64,000 nucleotides of DNA. It comes from Phytohabitans maris (GTDB lineage Bacteria; Actinomycetota; Actinomycetes; Mycobacteriales; Micromonosporaceae). Shown here piece after piece: positions 9,701 through 19,146 of this stretch (positions within the stretch are counted from its first letter, which is position 1; every line of letters begins with the position of its first letter). The DNA lies in assembly GCF_031085175.1 (NCBI RefSeq), contig NZ_JAVHUY010000043.1, forward strand, positions 24,029 to 88,028, in the 5' to 3' direction. Both the position numbers and the translations under genes were made by a program. Under the pieces are notes generated by a model. It did not search any database. It was not told the origin of the DNA and saw only the letters and a list, made by a program, of their open reading frames with translations.

Positions 9701-12700
9701 CACGCGACCACGCATCGAGTTCTCGCAACTCCGGTGCGGGCAGCAGGTCCATATCACCGAGCCGCGCCTCGGGACCAGCAGCGATCGCCGCCAGCACCGA
9801 CTTGAAGACGACAACAAACCGCTCAGGAGTAGCGCGATCGAACAGATCGGTCGCGTAAGAGAGTTTCCCTCTCAGATCGTTAGGCGAATCAAAGATGTCA
9901 AGGTCGAGATCGGTCTTGACTGCGCCCACCGCCGCGGTAGTCGGCACCGTCTTGACATTCCTGATCTGAAGGCCATCGTCGCGGCGGCCTTCAACGACGC
10001 GGTGGGTGAGCATGATCTGGAAGAGGGGGTTACGGCCAACGGATCGCTCGGTGCCCAGAGCACGGGTGATTTCTTCGAAGGGCGCGGCCTGGTGCTCGAA
10101 CCCGCCGAGTACCGCTCGTTTGGTGTTCTGCAGCACGTCGGTGATCGAGTCACCGGCGTGGAACCGATGGCGGATCGGTAGCGTGTTCACGAAGTATCCG
10201 ACCAGGTCTTCCAGGCCGTCCTCCGTGCGCCCACCGACTGGTGAACCGATCACCACGTCCTCACCGGCGCCCAGCGCCGAGACGGTCAACGCGGTCGCGG
10301 CCTGGATAGTCATGAACATGCTCACGCCCTGCTCATCCGCGACCTTTCGCAGGCCGGTCACCACCTGCGGATCGATGGTGAACCGTAGATCCGCACCGCG
10401 GTGGGTCGGTGCTACCGGTCGGGTCCGGTCCAGAGTGATCGTGGACTCCTCGGGGGCATCCGCGAGCACGTCACACCAATAGGCAAGATGCTTGGAAAGC
10501 AGTGAACCCGAATCCGACGCCTCACCCAGGACATCGCGTTGCCAGATCGCGTAGTCCGCGTACTGCACCGGCAATGGCATCCATCCCGGCTCCTGTCCCG
10601 CGGCCCGCGCCTGATAAGCGGTCGACAAGTCGCCCAGTAGCGACGGGAACGACCATTCGTCCACCGCGTGGTGATGTACCGCGACAACGAACACCCACTC
10701 GTCATCGCCGGTCCGCAGCAGCGCGACACGGATCGGGATATCGACCGCGAGATCAAACCCGGCCTGTACCACCGCGCCCACCCGCGCATCCACGCCAGCG
10801 GCATCCACACTCGTGACATCCTCGACGAGCAGAGCGAGCCGGTCGTCCGCTTCATTCGCCTGGATGACGACCTGACGCAGCGTGCCGCCTTCCTCCACCA
10901 AGAGTGTGCGCAGTGCCTCGTGACGAGAAACCACATCCCGTACCGCCATGACCAGAGCATCTGGATCCAGATCGCCATACAAGCGCAGCACCGCCGGCAC
11001 CACATACCGCCCACCCGGCCCACCCAACTGATCGATCAGCCAGAGTGCTTGTTGTCCGTGTGAGGCTGGTAGTGGGGTTGGGCGTGGTAGTTGGCCGATT
11101 TGTGGGTTGGTGGTTTTGGTGGTTTTGGTGGTGGTGATTTGGGCGAGTTGGTCGATGCGGGGGTGGTCGAAGATGTCTCGGAGGGTGAGTGTGGTGCCGA
11201 GTAGGGCGTTTGTTCGTGCGATGACTCGTGTTGCTAGTAGGGAGTGTCCGCCGAGGCGGAAGAAGTCGTTGTTGGCGTGGAGGGGGGTGCTGTTGTTGAG
11301 GTGTAGTACGTCGCGGAATATGGTGGCGATGGCGATTTCGGTTTCGGTTTGTGGTGGTCGGCCGCCGGCCGTGTCTGTGGTGGGGTCTGGTTTGGGTAGT
11401 GCGCGGCGGTCCAGTTTGCCGTTGGCTGTGACGGGGAGTCTGTCCAGGCGGGTCAAGGTGGCTGGCGTCATGTACTGCGGTAGTGAGCGTGCGAGATGCT
11501 CGCGTAGTGTGTCGAGTAGTACGGTTTCCTCGGCGGGTGGGGGGCTGGCTGTGGTTAGGTATGCGGCGAGGTATTTGCCGCCGGCTGGGTGGTCGAGGGC
11601 GGTGACTGCCGCGGCTGATACCCATGGGTGTTTCTGGAGGACTGTGCGGATTTCGTCGAGTTCGATTCGGAATCCGCGTATCTTTACTTGGTCGTCGCTG
11701 CGGCCGAGGTATTCCAGTTGTCCTTGGGGGTTCCACCGGACGATGTCGCCTGTGCGGTATAGCCGTGTGCCCTCGTTACTGAATGGGTCGGCGACGAACC
11801 GGTCGGCGGTCAAGGCTGGGCGGGCGGTGTATCCGTCGGCGAGTTGGACTCCGCCTAGGTAGAGTTCGCCGGCCGCACCGACGGGGACCGGACGTAGCCA
11901 GGTGTCGAGGACACGCACGGTCGTGTTGGGCACCGGGGTGCCGATGGGGGTGTGTTCGGTGTTGGTGATGATGGCTGTCGTGCCGTCGCCGGTGATCTCG
12001 GTCGAGCCGTAGAAGTTGTGCAGTACGGCGTGTGGTGCGGTGGTTCGTAGCGTGTTGGCGGTGTCCCGGCTGAGTGCTTCGCCGGAAGAGATCCAGTGCT
12101 GAACCGAGGCTAATGCTGTGGGCGCGTCATGGTGGCGGATCAGGACGTCGGCCAGGCTGGGTACGCTCAACAGGTGTGTGACGGCGTGTCGGGTGACTGT
12201 TTCAAGGAGTCCGGCCGGGTCCTGGGCGGTCTGTGCGGGTACTACCACGGTTCGGGTACCTGCGATCATCGGTCCGAACAGTTCGGTGACGGCGTCGACG
12301 AAGCCGACACCGCTCTTGGATAGCGCTACGCTGTCTGACTTGTACTGCAGCATTCGTTCACCCCAGGCGAGGCGGTTCACGAGGGCGCGGTGCGAAATGG
12401 CGACGCCTTTCGGTCTGCCCGTCGTTCCCGAGGTGAATATCACAACGGCAGTGTCCAGGTCGTTCAAGGGTCGTGCTAGCACTGGTGCGGTTTTCTCGCC
12501 GGCGGCCAGGTGTTGCTGTACTTCGTGGTCATCGATTTGGAGTATTGGTGTGGGGTATTCACCCAGTATGCGGCTGTGTGTGTCTGCGGTGTGGTGGTCT
12601 GCGATCACCGCGGCGGGTGTGGTGTCGGCAAGAATGTGTTTGATGCGTTCGGTGGGATATTCCGGGTCGATTGGCGTATACGCCGCTCCGGCCCGCATCA

Positions 12701-14267
12701 CCCCGGTAAGCGCTACCACCGAGTCCACTGAGCGTGGCATAGCGACCGCGACCCGGTCCCCGACCCGCACGCCCTGATCGATCAATAGCCGAGCCAACGC
12801 GTTCACCCGCGTATCGAACTCGCCGTAGGTGAGTTCGGTGCCGTCATCGGCGATGACCGCGACCGTGTCCGGGCCAGCCGCCACCCGGCGGCGCACCAAT
12901 ACGTCCACCGTCGCCGGCGCGACACCAAGTACCTCTCCCCGCGTCCATGGCGAGTCTGGGCCATCAGTGTCCGGGGTGACCGCGGCGCTCAACTCGTACA
13001 GGGTTTGGGTAGCAGACCCGTCGATGACACCGTCAAGGAAACGACCGAACCGCTCGGCGTGCGAGAGCACATCGCCGGTGGCGGAACCTACCGATATCTC
13101 CAACCGGATCCCGGACTCCGGGTCGCTGTACACCGCGAGGTCGAGTGACCCTACCGGACCGGTACTGATCGTTTCAGGGGCCACGACCAGGTCATGCAGG
13201 CGCCGCATCGGTTCGAAGAGCCTGATGTTGATCGTCGGAAGCGTGAGATACGACGCTTGACCACTCGGCCACAACCGAGCGATCTGATGGTCTTCGATGA
13301 AGGTGTGGCGCCGTGAAGCCTTCAACTGGTCCGCGACACTCTCGAGGACACCGGCGAAGGTGTGATATGGGCTGATCGGGACGACAACTGGGGTGGCCCG
13401 CGAGATCGCACTTGGCGTTCTCAGCAACTCGCGACCGTCTCGCATCATCAGGGGAACACGGACCGCGACATGGTCACGGCCGTCTACCAGAGCGGTGTAA
13501 ACGCCCCACACAGCGATCAGGAAATCGGTCCAGGAAACCCGCGCGGCGCGTGCGAGTTGCTGAATCCTCACGTACATGTGGTCAGGTATCGGAACGACAA
13601 CTGGCTGACCTGAAGATGCGAAGACCTCGGAAAAGTCCCCCACCGTCCCATAACCGAGGTCTTCAACTCCGAGGACGCCACTCCAATACGCCACACCCTC
13701 TTCGACTCGAGAGCCGCCATGCTCGACGGCGTCCACGACATCTTTCAACCTGCCGAACCAACGGTCCGGGACCGAACCACCTACCCGCACCGCGGAGTAA
13801 ACCTCGGCAACGCGACGAATGAAAAGAGAGACGCTGTAGCCATCAACGAGCAAAACGTTCGTGACAAGGATCCACGCCCAAGCCCCGTCCCCACGACGAA
13901 CGAGAGTCGAACACGTCGACGGCTCTCCAGAAGCGGCTGGCATCCCGGTCAGTTGCCGCCGGGCCATCACCCGTACCTGATCATCGTCGTGGTCCCCATC
14001 CACGACCTTCGTCTGAAGCGTCTTCCCCGTGTCAACGTACTGAAAAGGGACACCATCATCATCCCCGAAACGAACGCGCATCGCATCGGTCTCCGAGAAG
14101 ACGACACTGACCGAGGACGCGAACACAGCCGGGTCAACCGGACCATTCAGCCAGATCAACTGACCCGCACAAAACACCGATGACTCAGGCGCAAGACCCC
14201 ACGCCGCCCAGTTACCCCGCTGGGACGCAGTCAACCCCACACGCTCATAAGTCGTCAACGGAAGCAC
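6741..14267 (-). CDS. NRPS-1: C*-A(beta-Ala)-T-C-A(Ser)-T-E-like
   Basis: A 2508-residue synthetase. Residues 1-440 are an EntF-type starter condensation domain ([18 protein letters not shown] near its end), but HHxxxDG reads NVLLVDG. A1 (about 450-965) has [12 protein letters not shown] and code VDTLISFGDK, which fits beta-alanine. T1 has LGGHSLL (about 1007). C2 (about 1065-1490) has HHHAVDE. A2 (about 1530-2030) has code DVWHFSLVDK, identical to the EntF serine code. T2 has LGGDSIS (about 2090). The last 400 residues resemble an epimerization/condensation fold, with HAATVDR where HHxxxDG is expected. No thioesterase follows. GTG 14267 is preferred to GTG 14285 because AGGAG lies 8 nt upstream. 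An iron box precedes it. The product probably passes to NRPS-2; that transfer is inferred. Confidence 0.9.
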   Translation of the reverse strand: MLPLTTYERVGLTASQRGNWAAWGLAPESSVFCAGQLIWLNGPVDPAVFASSVSVVFSETDAMRVRFGDDDGVPFQYVDTGKTLQTKVVDGDHDDDQVRVMARRQLTGMPAASGEPSTCSTLVRRGDGAWAWILVTNVLLVDGYSVSLFIRRVAEVYSAVRVGGSVPDRWFGRLKDVVDAVEHGGSRVEEGVAYWSGVLGVEDLGYGTVGDFSEVFASSGQPVVVPIPDHMYVRIQQLARAARVSWTDFLIAVWGVYTALVDGRDHVAVRVPLMMRDGRELLRTPSAISRATPVVVPISPYHTFAGVLESVADQLKASRRHTFIEDHQIARLWPSGQASYLTLPTINIRLFEPMRRLHDLVVAPETISTGPVGSLDLAVYSDPESGIRLEISVGSATGDVLSHAERFGRFLDGVIDGSATQTLYELSAAVTPDTDGPDSPWTRGEVLGVAPATVDVLVRRRVAAGPDTVAVIADDGTELTYGEFDTRVNALARLLIDQGVRVGDRVAVAMPRSVDSVVALTGVMRAGAAYTPIDPEYPTERIKHILADTTPAAVIADHHTADTHSRILGEYPTPILQIDDHEVQQHLAAGEKTAPVLARPLNDLDTAVVIFTSGTTGRPKGVAISHRALVNRLAWGERMLQYKSDSVALSKSGVGFVDAVTELFGPMIAGTRTVVVPAQTAQDPAGLLETVTRHAVTHLLSVPSLADVLIRHHDAPTALASVQHWISSGEALSRDTANTLRTTAPHAVLHNFYGSTEITGDGTTAIITNTEHTPIGTPVPNTTVRVLDTWLRPVPVGAAGELYLGGVQLADGYTARPALTADRFVADPFSNEGTRLYRTGDIVRWNPQGQLEYLGRSDDQVKIRGFRIELDEIRTVLQKHPWVSAAAVTALDHPAGGKYLAAYLTTASPPPAEETVLLDTLREHLARSLPQYMTPATLTRLDRLPVTANGKLDRRALPKPDPTTDTAGGRPPQTETEIAIATIFRDVLHLNNSTPLHANNDFFRLGGHSLLATRVIARTNALLGTTLTLRDIFDHPRIDQLAQITTTKTTKTTNPQIGQLPRPTPLPASHGQQALWLIDQLGGPGGRYVVPAVLRLYGDLDPDALVMAVRDVVSRHEALRTLLVEEGGTLRQVVIQANEADDRLALLVEDVTSVDAAGVDARVGAVVQAGFDLAVDIPIRVALLRTGDDEWVFVVAVHHHAVDEWSFPSLLGDLSTAYQARAAGQEPGWMPLPVQYADYAIWQRDVLGEASDSGSLLSKHLAYWCDVLADAPEESTITLDRTRPVAPTHRGADLRFTIDPQVVTGLRKVADEQGVSMFMTIQAATALTVSALGAGEDVVIGSPVGGRTEDGLEDLVGYFVNTLPIRHRFHAGDSITDVLQNTKRAVLGGFEHQAAPFEEITRALGTERSVGRNPLFQIMLTHRVVEGRRDDGLQIRNVKTVPTTAAVGAVKTDLDLDIFDSPNDLRGKLSYATDLFDRATPERFVVVFKSVLAAIAAGPEARLGDMDLLPAPELRELDAWSRGETFDVPGATVDELVRRQVAASPDVVAVIADDGTELTYGELDARVNALAHLLVEEGVRVGDRVAVAMPRSADLVVALAGVIRAGAAYVPIDQDYPAERVKHILEDATPCAVITDQHTADVYHHVLTDHPAGMLLIDDELVQRHLDAGVIDPPQLSRPLLPADAVYVIFTSGTTGRPKGVQITHQAMVNRLRWMRDDYRIDESDRVLLKTPFVFDVSVWEFFLPLVTGAVVIVARDGGHKDPHYLLKVIDRRGVTITHFVPSMLQALLTSDPNRTSVDSVRRVFFSGEVLPVSPAAGAVVLFENADLHNLYGPTEAAVDVTAHPVVQAELVDAVGVPIGVPAANTTVRVLDTWLRPVPVGVAGELYLGGVQLADGYAARPGLTADRFVADPFSDEGARLYRTGDIVRWNSQGQLEYLGRSDDQVKIRGFRIELDEIHTVLQEHPWVSGAAVIALDHPAGGKYLAAYVTTASPAPVEETVLLDTLREHLARSLPEYMVPATVTRLDRFPVTANGKLDRRALPEPDLAADTAGGRAPETETEIVLATIFRDVLHLNDDTDLHVDNDFFRLGGDSISATRLVAYAREHNLTFNLRDVFVRRTIGALAALLAPSMHGAISAEPVLIPTSAALERLREADIAPDGYVFTERISLPAQSTSESVASSFRSLVANTDALRLSIDTTSRRLWFTHLLPPETVQPQSVELTANPNVNIDAIRSAAVDLIDISAGSPAALAYTRDPEQTVAVLAVHAATVDRASLHRLAEALQRSVSGVAEVSRPPALVPALEAIEAAGDAVATDGLDRWKDLLARAQTTDEPTFASAAVSTFRWDSSLTDDVVNDAIRSALHSTGIARLIGGVVDEEVTLTPHDDTMSVGPFTAAATVALDEAEPTRTAELALLRYHNKTGRRALRRAPSPAVLLTRVYGPDGGSAAPEGTEQLYRAVIRYRIDPDATTITFLGFVEKVVTDLKKAMPDALRRAARKRQRSQVEGG

Positions 14268-14326
14268 ATCCACTTCTCCTGACACCAGATCGAGCCGTTG
14301 ACCGGTAAACGATCACACCACACAAC

Positions 14327-14345
14327 TCAGGTTAGGCTACCCTAC
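14327..14345 (-). promoter_or_regulatory. iron box upstream of NRPS-1
   Basis: TCAGGTTAGGCTACCCTAC matches 16 of 19 consensus positions, 60 bp upstream of the NRPS-1 start. The rest of 14286-14537 holds no gene that I can see. Confidence 0.75.
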
Positions 14346-14537
14346 CTACACCGGCCACCGTCCAACCCCACCACATCAACCTCACGCCCTATGCCCACCT
14401 TCATCACGATTCACAACACACCAACACCCAACAAAACCACCGACCCCACCCCACGAGACGGAAGGTGTCGGGGTCGGATTGCGCATCGTGGCCATGTTGC
14501 GGGGGCGCGTTGCCGGCCCGAGCTCAGGGGACATGGG

Positions 14538-16124
14538 TCAGGCTTTCCCGGTCTCGCGCTCCTGGTAGTCGCGCGGTGATAGGCCGTGGAAGCGGGTGAA
14601 GGCGGCGCTGAAGGTCGGCAGGTGGGCGTAGCCGACGCGGCGTGAGACGGCGCTGGGCTTGGCACCGCCGGCGAGCATGTCTCGGGCGATGCGCATGCGG
14701 GCGGCGTAGCACCATCGGGTGAAGCTCATACCGGTCTGTTCGCGGAAGGCCCGGTGGATGTCGGCGGGCACGTCGAGCCCTGACCCGCCGGACGTACCGA
14801 TGCGGCGTAGGTAGTCCATGGCCGCTCCCCGTGCCCGTGAGTCGGTCGGCATCGGTAGCGACAGCGCTTGCTGCGCAGCGACCTGATCGGCGAACAGATC
14901 GAGGATATGGCTGGGGTTGTAGTCGTCCGGACGCACGGGGGTGCGGGCGCAGATGGAGCAGAACATCAGGTAGTCGTCCCAGGCGGGCGAGAACTGGACC
15001 TGCAGCGGCTCGGTCAGTTGCAGGTCGCCGGTGCTGGCGTTCCCGAGCGGCAGGGAGATCGAGTTCTCGCGAACACCCATGGTGTGCTCCGAGCCCGCGG
15101 GGATCCAGGTCGCGACGCCTCGTTCCTGTTCGTAGCGGTGATCGCCGACGTCCAGATATCCGCTGCCGCGATACGTCCAGATGAGCACGTGGACGTTGTT
15201 CGTATGCGACGGCGTGCGAGCCACGGGCAGCATGTCAGGCGCGGCGGGTGTGTCCTTCGCGCGCATCATGCGCATCAGGTTGTCGGCCTGGCTTGCCGCC
15301 GCTGCGTGTTGCGTCAGCCCACTTGCGACAGAGTGGGCGGAGATGGCCCGGCTGAACTCGTGAGGGGTTAGCCCGAATTGCTGCTTGAACGCGCGAGTGA
15401 AACCGCTGTGAGTGGCGAAACCCACTCGTGCCGCCGCTTGACCGATGCCGTAGCCGGCTGCGATGTGCTCGACAGCCGCGCTCAACCGGCAGCGCAGCCG
15501 CCACTGCTCGAAGGTCAGCCCGGTGTCACCGCGGAAGTCGCGGAGCAGGGTACGCGGGCTGGACAGCACCCGTGCCGCCCATTGGGCGACGGTGAGGTCG
15601 AGCGCGGGATTCCGAAGCAGTTCGTCGGCCACTTGTCGGGCTCCGCCGGCTCGCGGCATGACCGGCGGATCGACCGCGTACGTCCGGGTGTCCCCGCTTC
15701 GCGCAGGCGGTCGCCGACCGGAGCCGCGGAGAAGATCGACGAGCGCATCCTGGGAGTATCCGTGGCCGGTCAGCGGCGTGACCATGAGGTTGAAGCCCTG
15801 GATCAGCCAGTCCTGCCAGCCATCGGGAATCACGAACCGCCTCGGCTCCGACAAGGCGGCCGCGATGCTCGGATGTGTCAACAGCGGGAAGGCGACCGTG
15901 CCTGGCTCAGTGACGACCGTCCAGTGGTTGCCCCCGTCCGCCGGAATCCAGACACCCTCGCCTTCGGCGAGCCGAAACTCCGGATTGCCCTCCATCCGGA
16001 CGCATGCCGAGCCCGTACGGACCCAAAGCAAGAGATGCTCGGGCTGATCCCATGAGCCGCTCGACCGCACCCGAGGAATCGGCGGCGGTCGACTCGTGCC
16101 CAGCGGAGCTAGATCCACGCCCAC
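14538..16124 (-). CDS. tandem cupin-AraC transcriptional regulator (two sensor-HTH units fused)
   Basis: The 528-residue protein is an internal duplication of an AraC-family regulator. Unit 1 has a cupin sensor (LRTGSACVRMEGNPEF-like strands with GVWIPADGGNHW) and a full AraC HTH pair ending GFTRAFKQQFGLTPHEF. Unit 2 repeats it with GVATWIPAGSEHTMGV and ends FSAAFTRFHGLSPRDY; its first HTH looks shortened. Single AraC regulators are about 250-300 residues and act as dimers, so this chain may be a covalent dimer. The start is GTG 16124. It lies divergent from the uptake operon with an iron box between. The cupin pockets could sense a ferric or free siderophore, as in siderophore-responsive AraC regulators, but no ligand can be read from the sequence. 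Confidence 0.8.
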   Translation of the reverse strand: MGVDLAPLGTSRPPPIPRVRSSGSWDQPEHLLLWVRTGSACVRMEGNPEFRLAEGEGVWIPADGGNHWTVVTEPGTVAFPLLTHPSIAAALSEPRRFVIPDGWQDWLIQGFNLMVTPLTGHGYSQDALVDLLRGSGRRPPARSGDTRTYAVDPPVMPRAGGARQVADELLRNPALDLTVAQWAARVLSSPRTLLRDFRGDTGLTFEQWRLRCRLSAAVEHIAAGYGIGQAAARVGFATHSGFTRAFKQQFGLTPHEFSRAISAHSVASGLTQHAAAASQADNLMRMMRAKDTPAAPDMLPVARTPSHTNNVHVLIWTYRGSGYLDVGDHRYEQERGVATWIPAGSEHTMGVRENSISLPLGNASTGDLQLTEPLQVQFSPAWDDYLMFCSICARTPVRPDDYNPSHILDLFADQVAAQQALSLPMPTDSRARGAAMDYLRRIGTSGGSGLDVPADIHRAFREQTGMSFTRWCYAARMRIARDMLAGGAKPSAVSRRVGYAHLPTFSAAFTRFHGLSPRDYQERETGKA

Positions 16125-16165
16125 CGTGTCCTAACTATATGGCGATCTACGCACACCATGCGAAG

Positions 16166-16184
16166 TAAGGATAGCCTAACGTAA
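16166..16184. promoter_or_regulatory. iron box in divergent promoter
   Basis: TAAGGATAGCCTAACGTAA matches 16 of 19 consensus positions. It sits 42 bp before the AraC-type regulator and 74 bp before the SIP-domain gene, so one site may control both directions. Confidence 0.7.
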
Positions 16185-16257
16185 GCACCGGCCCTCCTGC
16201 CGATGGTGGCGCGCGGCCTCGTCACCTTCGTAGCGATCGGAAAGGCTGTTTCTCAGC

Positions 16258-18123
16258 ATGCCGAAGACCTCACGCCGGATCACCGTGCACCCGTTGACCT
16301 TGCGAGAGGTCGAGGTCGTACGTGTGCGGGACCTGACGCCGGGGATGCGGCGTATCACGTTGGCCGGTGAGCAGCTGCGCGAGTTCACCTCGGCGAACGG
16401 CTTCGCTCAGCCGGCGTTCGACTCGACGGGCTTCGACGACGACATCCGGCTGGTGTTCTGCTACCCCGGCCAGGCCCAGCCGGTGCTGCCGGTGCAGAAG
16501 GAGAGGGGCCTGGACCTGCCGAGAGATCCGCGGCCGTTGTCGCGGATCTACACCGTGCGTCGTTGGGAGCCCAAGACGGGCGAGTTGGACATCGACTTTG
16601 TCAAGCACGGCATCGGCGTCGGCACCACCTGGGCGTACCGCGCCCAGGTCGGCGATCGCATCCATTTCTTCGGCCCGGGCTCGTCGCGGGCGCTCCCGCA
16701 GGATGCGGACTGGCTGCTGGTCGCCGGAGACGACACGACCGTCCCCGCGATCGCCCGCCTGCTCGAAGAGCTGCCCGAGGGCACGAGGGCGCAGGTGTTC
16801 ATCGAGGTTGCCGAGAAAGAATACCGCCAGAAGTTGCGTGAGCTGCCCGGCGTCGAGGTGACCTGGCTCGTGCGCAACGGCGCCGAGGCCGGCACGACCA
16901 CCCATCTGGTGGATGCGGTCAGGAACTGCGGCTGGTGGGACGGCAGGCCGTTCGCGTGGGTCGCCGGGGAACAGGCGACGGTGCGAAACATCCGGCGTCA
17001 TCTGGTCGAAGACCGAGGAGTGTCCAAGGAGGACATCGACTTTATCGGGTACTGGCGTCGCGGCGAGGTTGTCGTGCTGGAGACCGACGGGGCGGTGCCC
17101 GACCCCGGGAAGACGAGAACCCCGTTTGAGAAGCTCCACGATCTGGTCGAGCTGGTTGCACCGGTGGCGATCCGCACCGCCGTCGAGCTGGGCGTTCCCG
17201 AGATGATCTCCCGCGGCGTGACCGCCGTGAAGGACCTGGCCATCAGGGCGGATGCCAATGAGCGGGCGCTGGGCAAGTTGCTGCGCTACCTGCACTCCCT
17301 GGACGTCCTGACCGAGACCGAACCGGGCCACTACGGCCTGACGCCAGTAGGTGAGGTCCTGACCGTCGAGTTCATGGTCGACCTCCTGCACCCCGCCGGG
17401 GTGGCGGGGCGCGAGATGCTCGGCATCTACGGGCTCACCGAGTCGATCCGCACCGGCCAGCCGTCATACGCCTCGGTCACCGGGCAGACCTATGCCGAGG
17501 TACGGGCCGAACAGGACTACGAGGATCGCTACCTGGAACGACTGGCGAAGTTCCAGGCGACGCTGGCCGAGCCGATCGCCACGTCCGACATCCTCAAAGG
17601 TGTCCGGCATCTGGTGCTCCACTCCGGCGGCGCGGGCGCCCAGGCCCGCGAGTTCGTCGCCGCCCACGAAAACCTCCGGGTAACGATCTGCGCGTTGCCT
17701 GCACAGTCGGAATGGCTGCGCCGCGACCTGCTCGACAGCATCCCCGACGAGCAGCAGCGCGCGCGCGTCAGCGTGGTCGAGCAGTCAGTCTTCGAGCCCA
17801 GCCCGCCAGCCGACGTCGTGTTCATCATCCGCGCCTTCAAGACCCTGGCCGATGCCGATGCCGCCCATGCGCTGCGGCGGGCAGCCGAGAACCTCCTCCC
17901 CGGCGGCCGGGTCCTGCTGGTCGAAGACCTCTTCGACACCGACGACCTCGACGAACACGACGGCGAAGCCGACCTGCTCGCCCTCACCGTGCACGGCTCC
18001 GGCGTACGCACCGCCGCCGAGCTCGACGACGTCATCTCCCGAGCAGGGCTCGAACGGAGCGCTACGCACACCGTCGGCTGGGGCACCAGCGTCCAGGAAC
18101 TCGTACCCGCGGAGGCCCGATGA
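16258..18123 (+). CDS. siderophore-interacting ferric reductase fused to O-methyltransferase-like domain
   Basis: The 621-residue chain has two parts. Residues 1-275 are a siderophore-interacting protein (ViuB/SIP) domain: the FAD-binding SRIYTVR motif, DFVKHGIGVGTTWA, LLVAGDDTTVPAIARLLEEL and the C-terminal FIGYWRRGE. These cytosolic flavoproteins reduce ferric siderophores after uptake. Residues 290-621 resemble a class I plant-type O-methyltransferase with winged-helix dimerization part (LVELVAPVAIRTAVELGVPE, LLRYLHSLDVL). Its SAM motif DVGGGxG reads LHSGGAGAQ and the catalytic HDW region reads AFKTLAD, so methyl transfer is doubtful. SIP proteins are normally about 250-290 residues. The gene starts an operon whose next genes encode the importer; the next start is 39 nt after the stop. 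The extra part may bind a siderophore or a protein partner; that is inference. Confidence 0.85.
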   Translation: MPKTSRRITVHPLTLREVEVVRVRDLTPGMRRITLAGEQLREFTSANGFAQPAFDSTGFDDDIRLVFCYPGQAQPVLPVQKERGLDLPRDPRPLSRIYTVRRWEPKTGELDIDFVKHGIGVGTTWAYRAQVGDRIHFFGPGSSRALPQDADWLLVAGDDTTVPAIARLLEELPEGTRAQVFIEVAEKEYRQKLRELPGVEVTWLVRNGAEAGTTTHLVDAVRNCGWWDGRPFAWVAGEQATVRNIRRHLVEDRGVSKEDIDFIGYWRRGEVVVLETDGAVPDPGKTRTPFEKLHDLVELVAPVAIRTAVELGVPEMISRGVTAVKDLAIRADANERALGKLLRYLHSLDVLTETEPGHYGLTPVGEVLTVEFMVDLLHPAGVAGREMLGIYGLTESIRTGQPSYASVTGQTYAEVRAEQDYEDRYLERLAKFQATLAEPIATSDILKGVRHLVLHSGGAGAQAREFVAAHENLRVTICALPAQSEWLRRDLLDSIPDEQQRARVSVVEQSVFEPSPPADVVFIIRAFKTLADADAAHALRRAAENLLPGGRVLLVEDLFDTDDLDEHDGEADLLALTVHGSGVRTAAELDDVISRAGLERSATHTVGWGTSVQELVPAEAR

Positions 18124-18162
18124 CGTTCACCCCGAACGACGAAGAGAAAGAAGAACACAGCC

Positions 18163-19146
18163 ATGACCATGACACCCCTGAGACGGCGCGGCGCGGCCCT
18201 GGCCGCCGTCCTTAGCGCAGCGCTCGTCATCACCGCCTGCGGCAGTGATGGCGACGACACCGGCGACGCGACCGTCAAGGCCCGCAGCGTCAAGGCCGAC
18301 AACGGCACGATCGAGGTCCCCGCCGAGCCCCAGCGGGTAGCCACGATCGGCAACACGACTCTGCCTTTCATCGACCTCGGCGGGAAACCGATCGGCCTCA
18401 CGGCGGAGTCGGACTCCAATGTCAAGCTATTGCCCGAGGACCAGCAGGCGACGTATGCGGCGGCCACGATTCTCGCGCCCAGCGCCGACGAGGTCGACAT
18501 GGAGAAACTCGCCAGCCTGAAGCCGGACCTCATCCTAGCTCAAATTCCCGATGCTGAGTTCGAACTGATCGAGAAGCGGCTGGAGGCGATCGCCCCAACC
18601 GTGTTCTTCGGACTCGACACCGAGTGGAAGGCCCTCGCCGGCGGACTCGCGGAGGCCGGCAACCTGACGGACAGGTTCAGCCAGCAGAAGGCGGAGTTCG
18701 AGGGCAAGGTCACGAAGATCCAGGAGACCTACCGCGAGATCATCGACGAGACCTCATTCGTCGACGTCATCCGCTGGGCCTCGTCCGATCCCGGAACGTT
18801 CGCCATCGCGGACATCGGTTGCTCCGAGATCGCCCGGGACGACGTCGGCATGGACTTCCCTAAGGCGCCCGCCGGCGCCGATCCCCTGGCCTGGACGTCC
18901 CTGCCATTCGAGCAGATCAGCAGCCTGTCCAAGTACGACGCGATCACCTACCCCGTCGACGCCAAGGGCCAGCCGACAGAGCCCTTCGCGCCAGTGGTCG
19001 AGACCAACACCTGGAAGGCGCTGCCTGCCGTGAACTCCGGTCGCGCGCTCGGAGTCTTCTGCCCCGGCAACAACTCCTACGGATCCGTCGTCCGATACCT
19101 GGACTCGCTCGCCAGCGTACTGGCGACCCTCCCCGCCAAGAAGTGA
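18163..19146 (+). CDS. ferric-siderophore ABC importer, substrate-binding lipoprotein
   Basis: A 327-residue protein with a twin-basic N-terminus, hydrophobic segment and lipobox (VITAC, Cys about 26) followed by the acidic GSDGDD linker, so it is an outer-leaflet lipoprotein. The mature part fits the FepB/FhuD type III binding-protein family: PQRVATIGNTTLPFIDLGGKP near the start and two lobes joined by a long helix. It captures the ferric siderophore for the two permeases that follow. The stop overlaps the next GTG start in GTGA, showing tight coupling. Confidence 0.9.
   Translation: MTMTPLRRRGAALAAVLSAALVITACGSDGDDTGDATVKARSVKADNGTIEVPAEPQRVATIGNTTLPFIDLGGKPIGLTAESDSNVKLLPEDQQATYAAATILAPSADEVDMEKLASLKPDLILAQIPDAEFELIEKRLEAIAPTVFFGLDTEWKALAGGLAEAGNLTDRFSQQKAEFEGKVTKIQETYREIIDETSFVDVIRWASSDPGTFAIADIGCSEIARDDVGMDFPKAPAGADPLAWTSLPFEQISSLSKYDAITYPVDAKGQPTEPFAPVVETNTWKALPAVNSGRALGVFCPGNNSYGSVVRYLDSLASVLATLPAKK

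Noticed and set aside
11095..11140. GGTGGTTTT repeats as a possible tandem repeat or CRISPR-like array
   Set aside because: They encode a Thr/Lys linker (TTTKTTKTT) after carrier domain T1; there are no regular spacers.
14268..14285. Start of NRPS-1 at GTG 14285
   Set aside because: It would place the only good ribosome site inside the coding region; GTG 14267 is eight bases after AGGAG.
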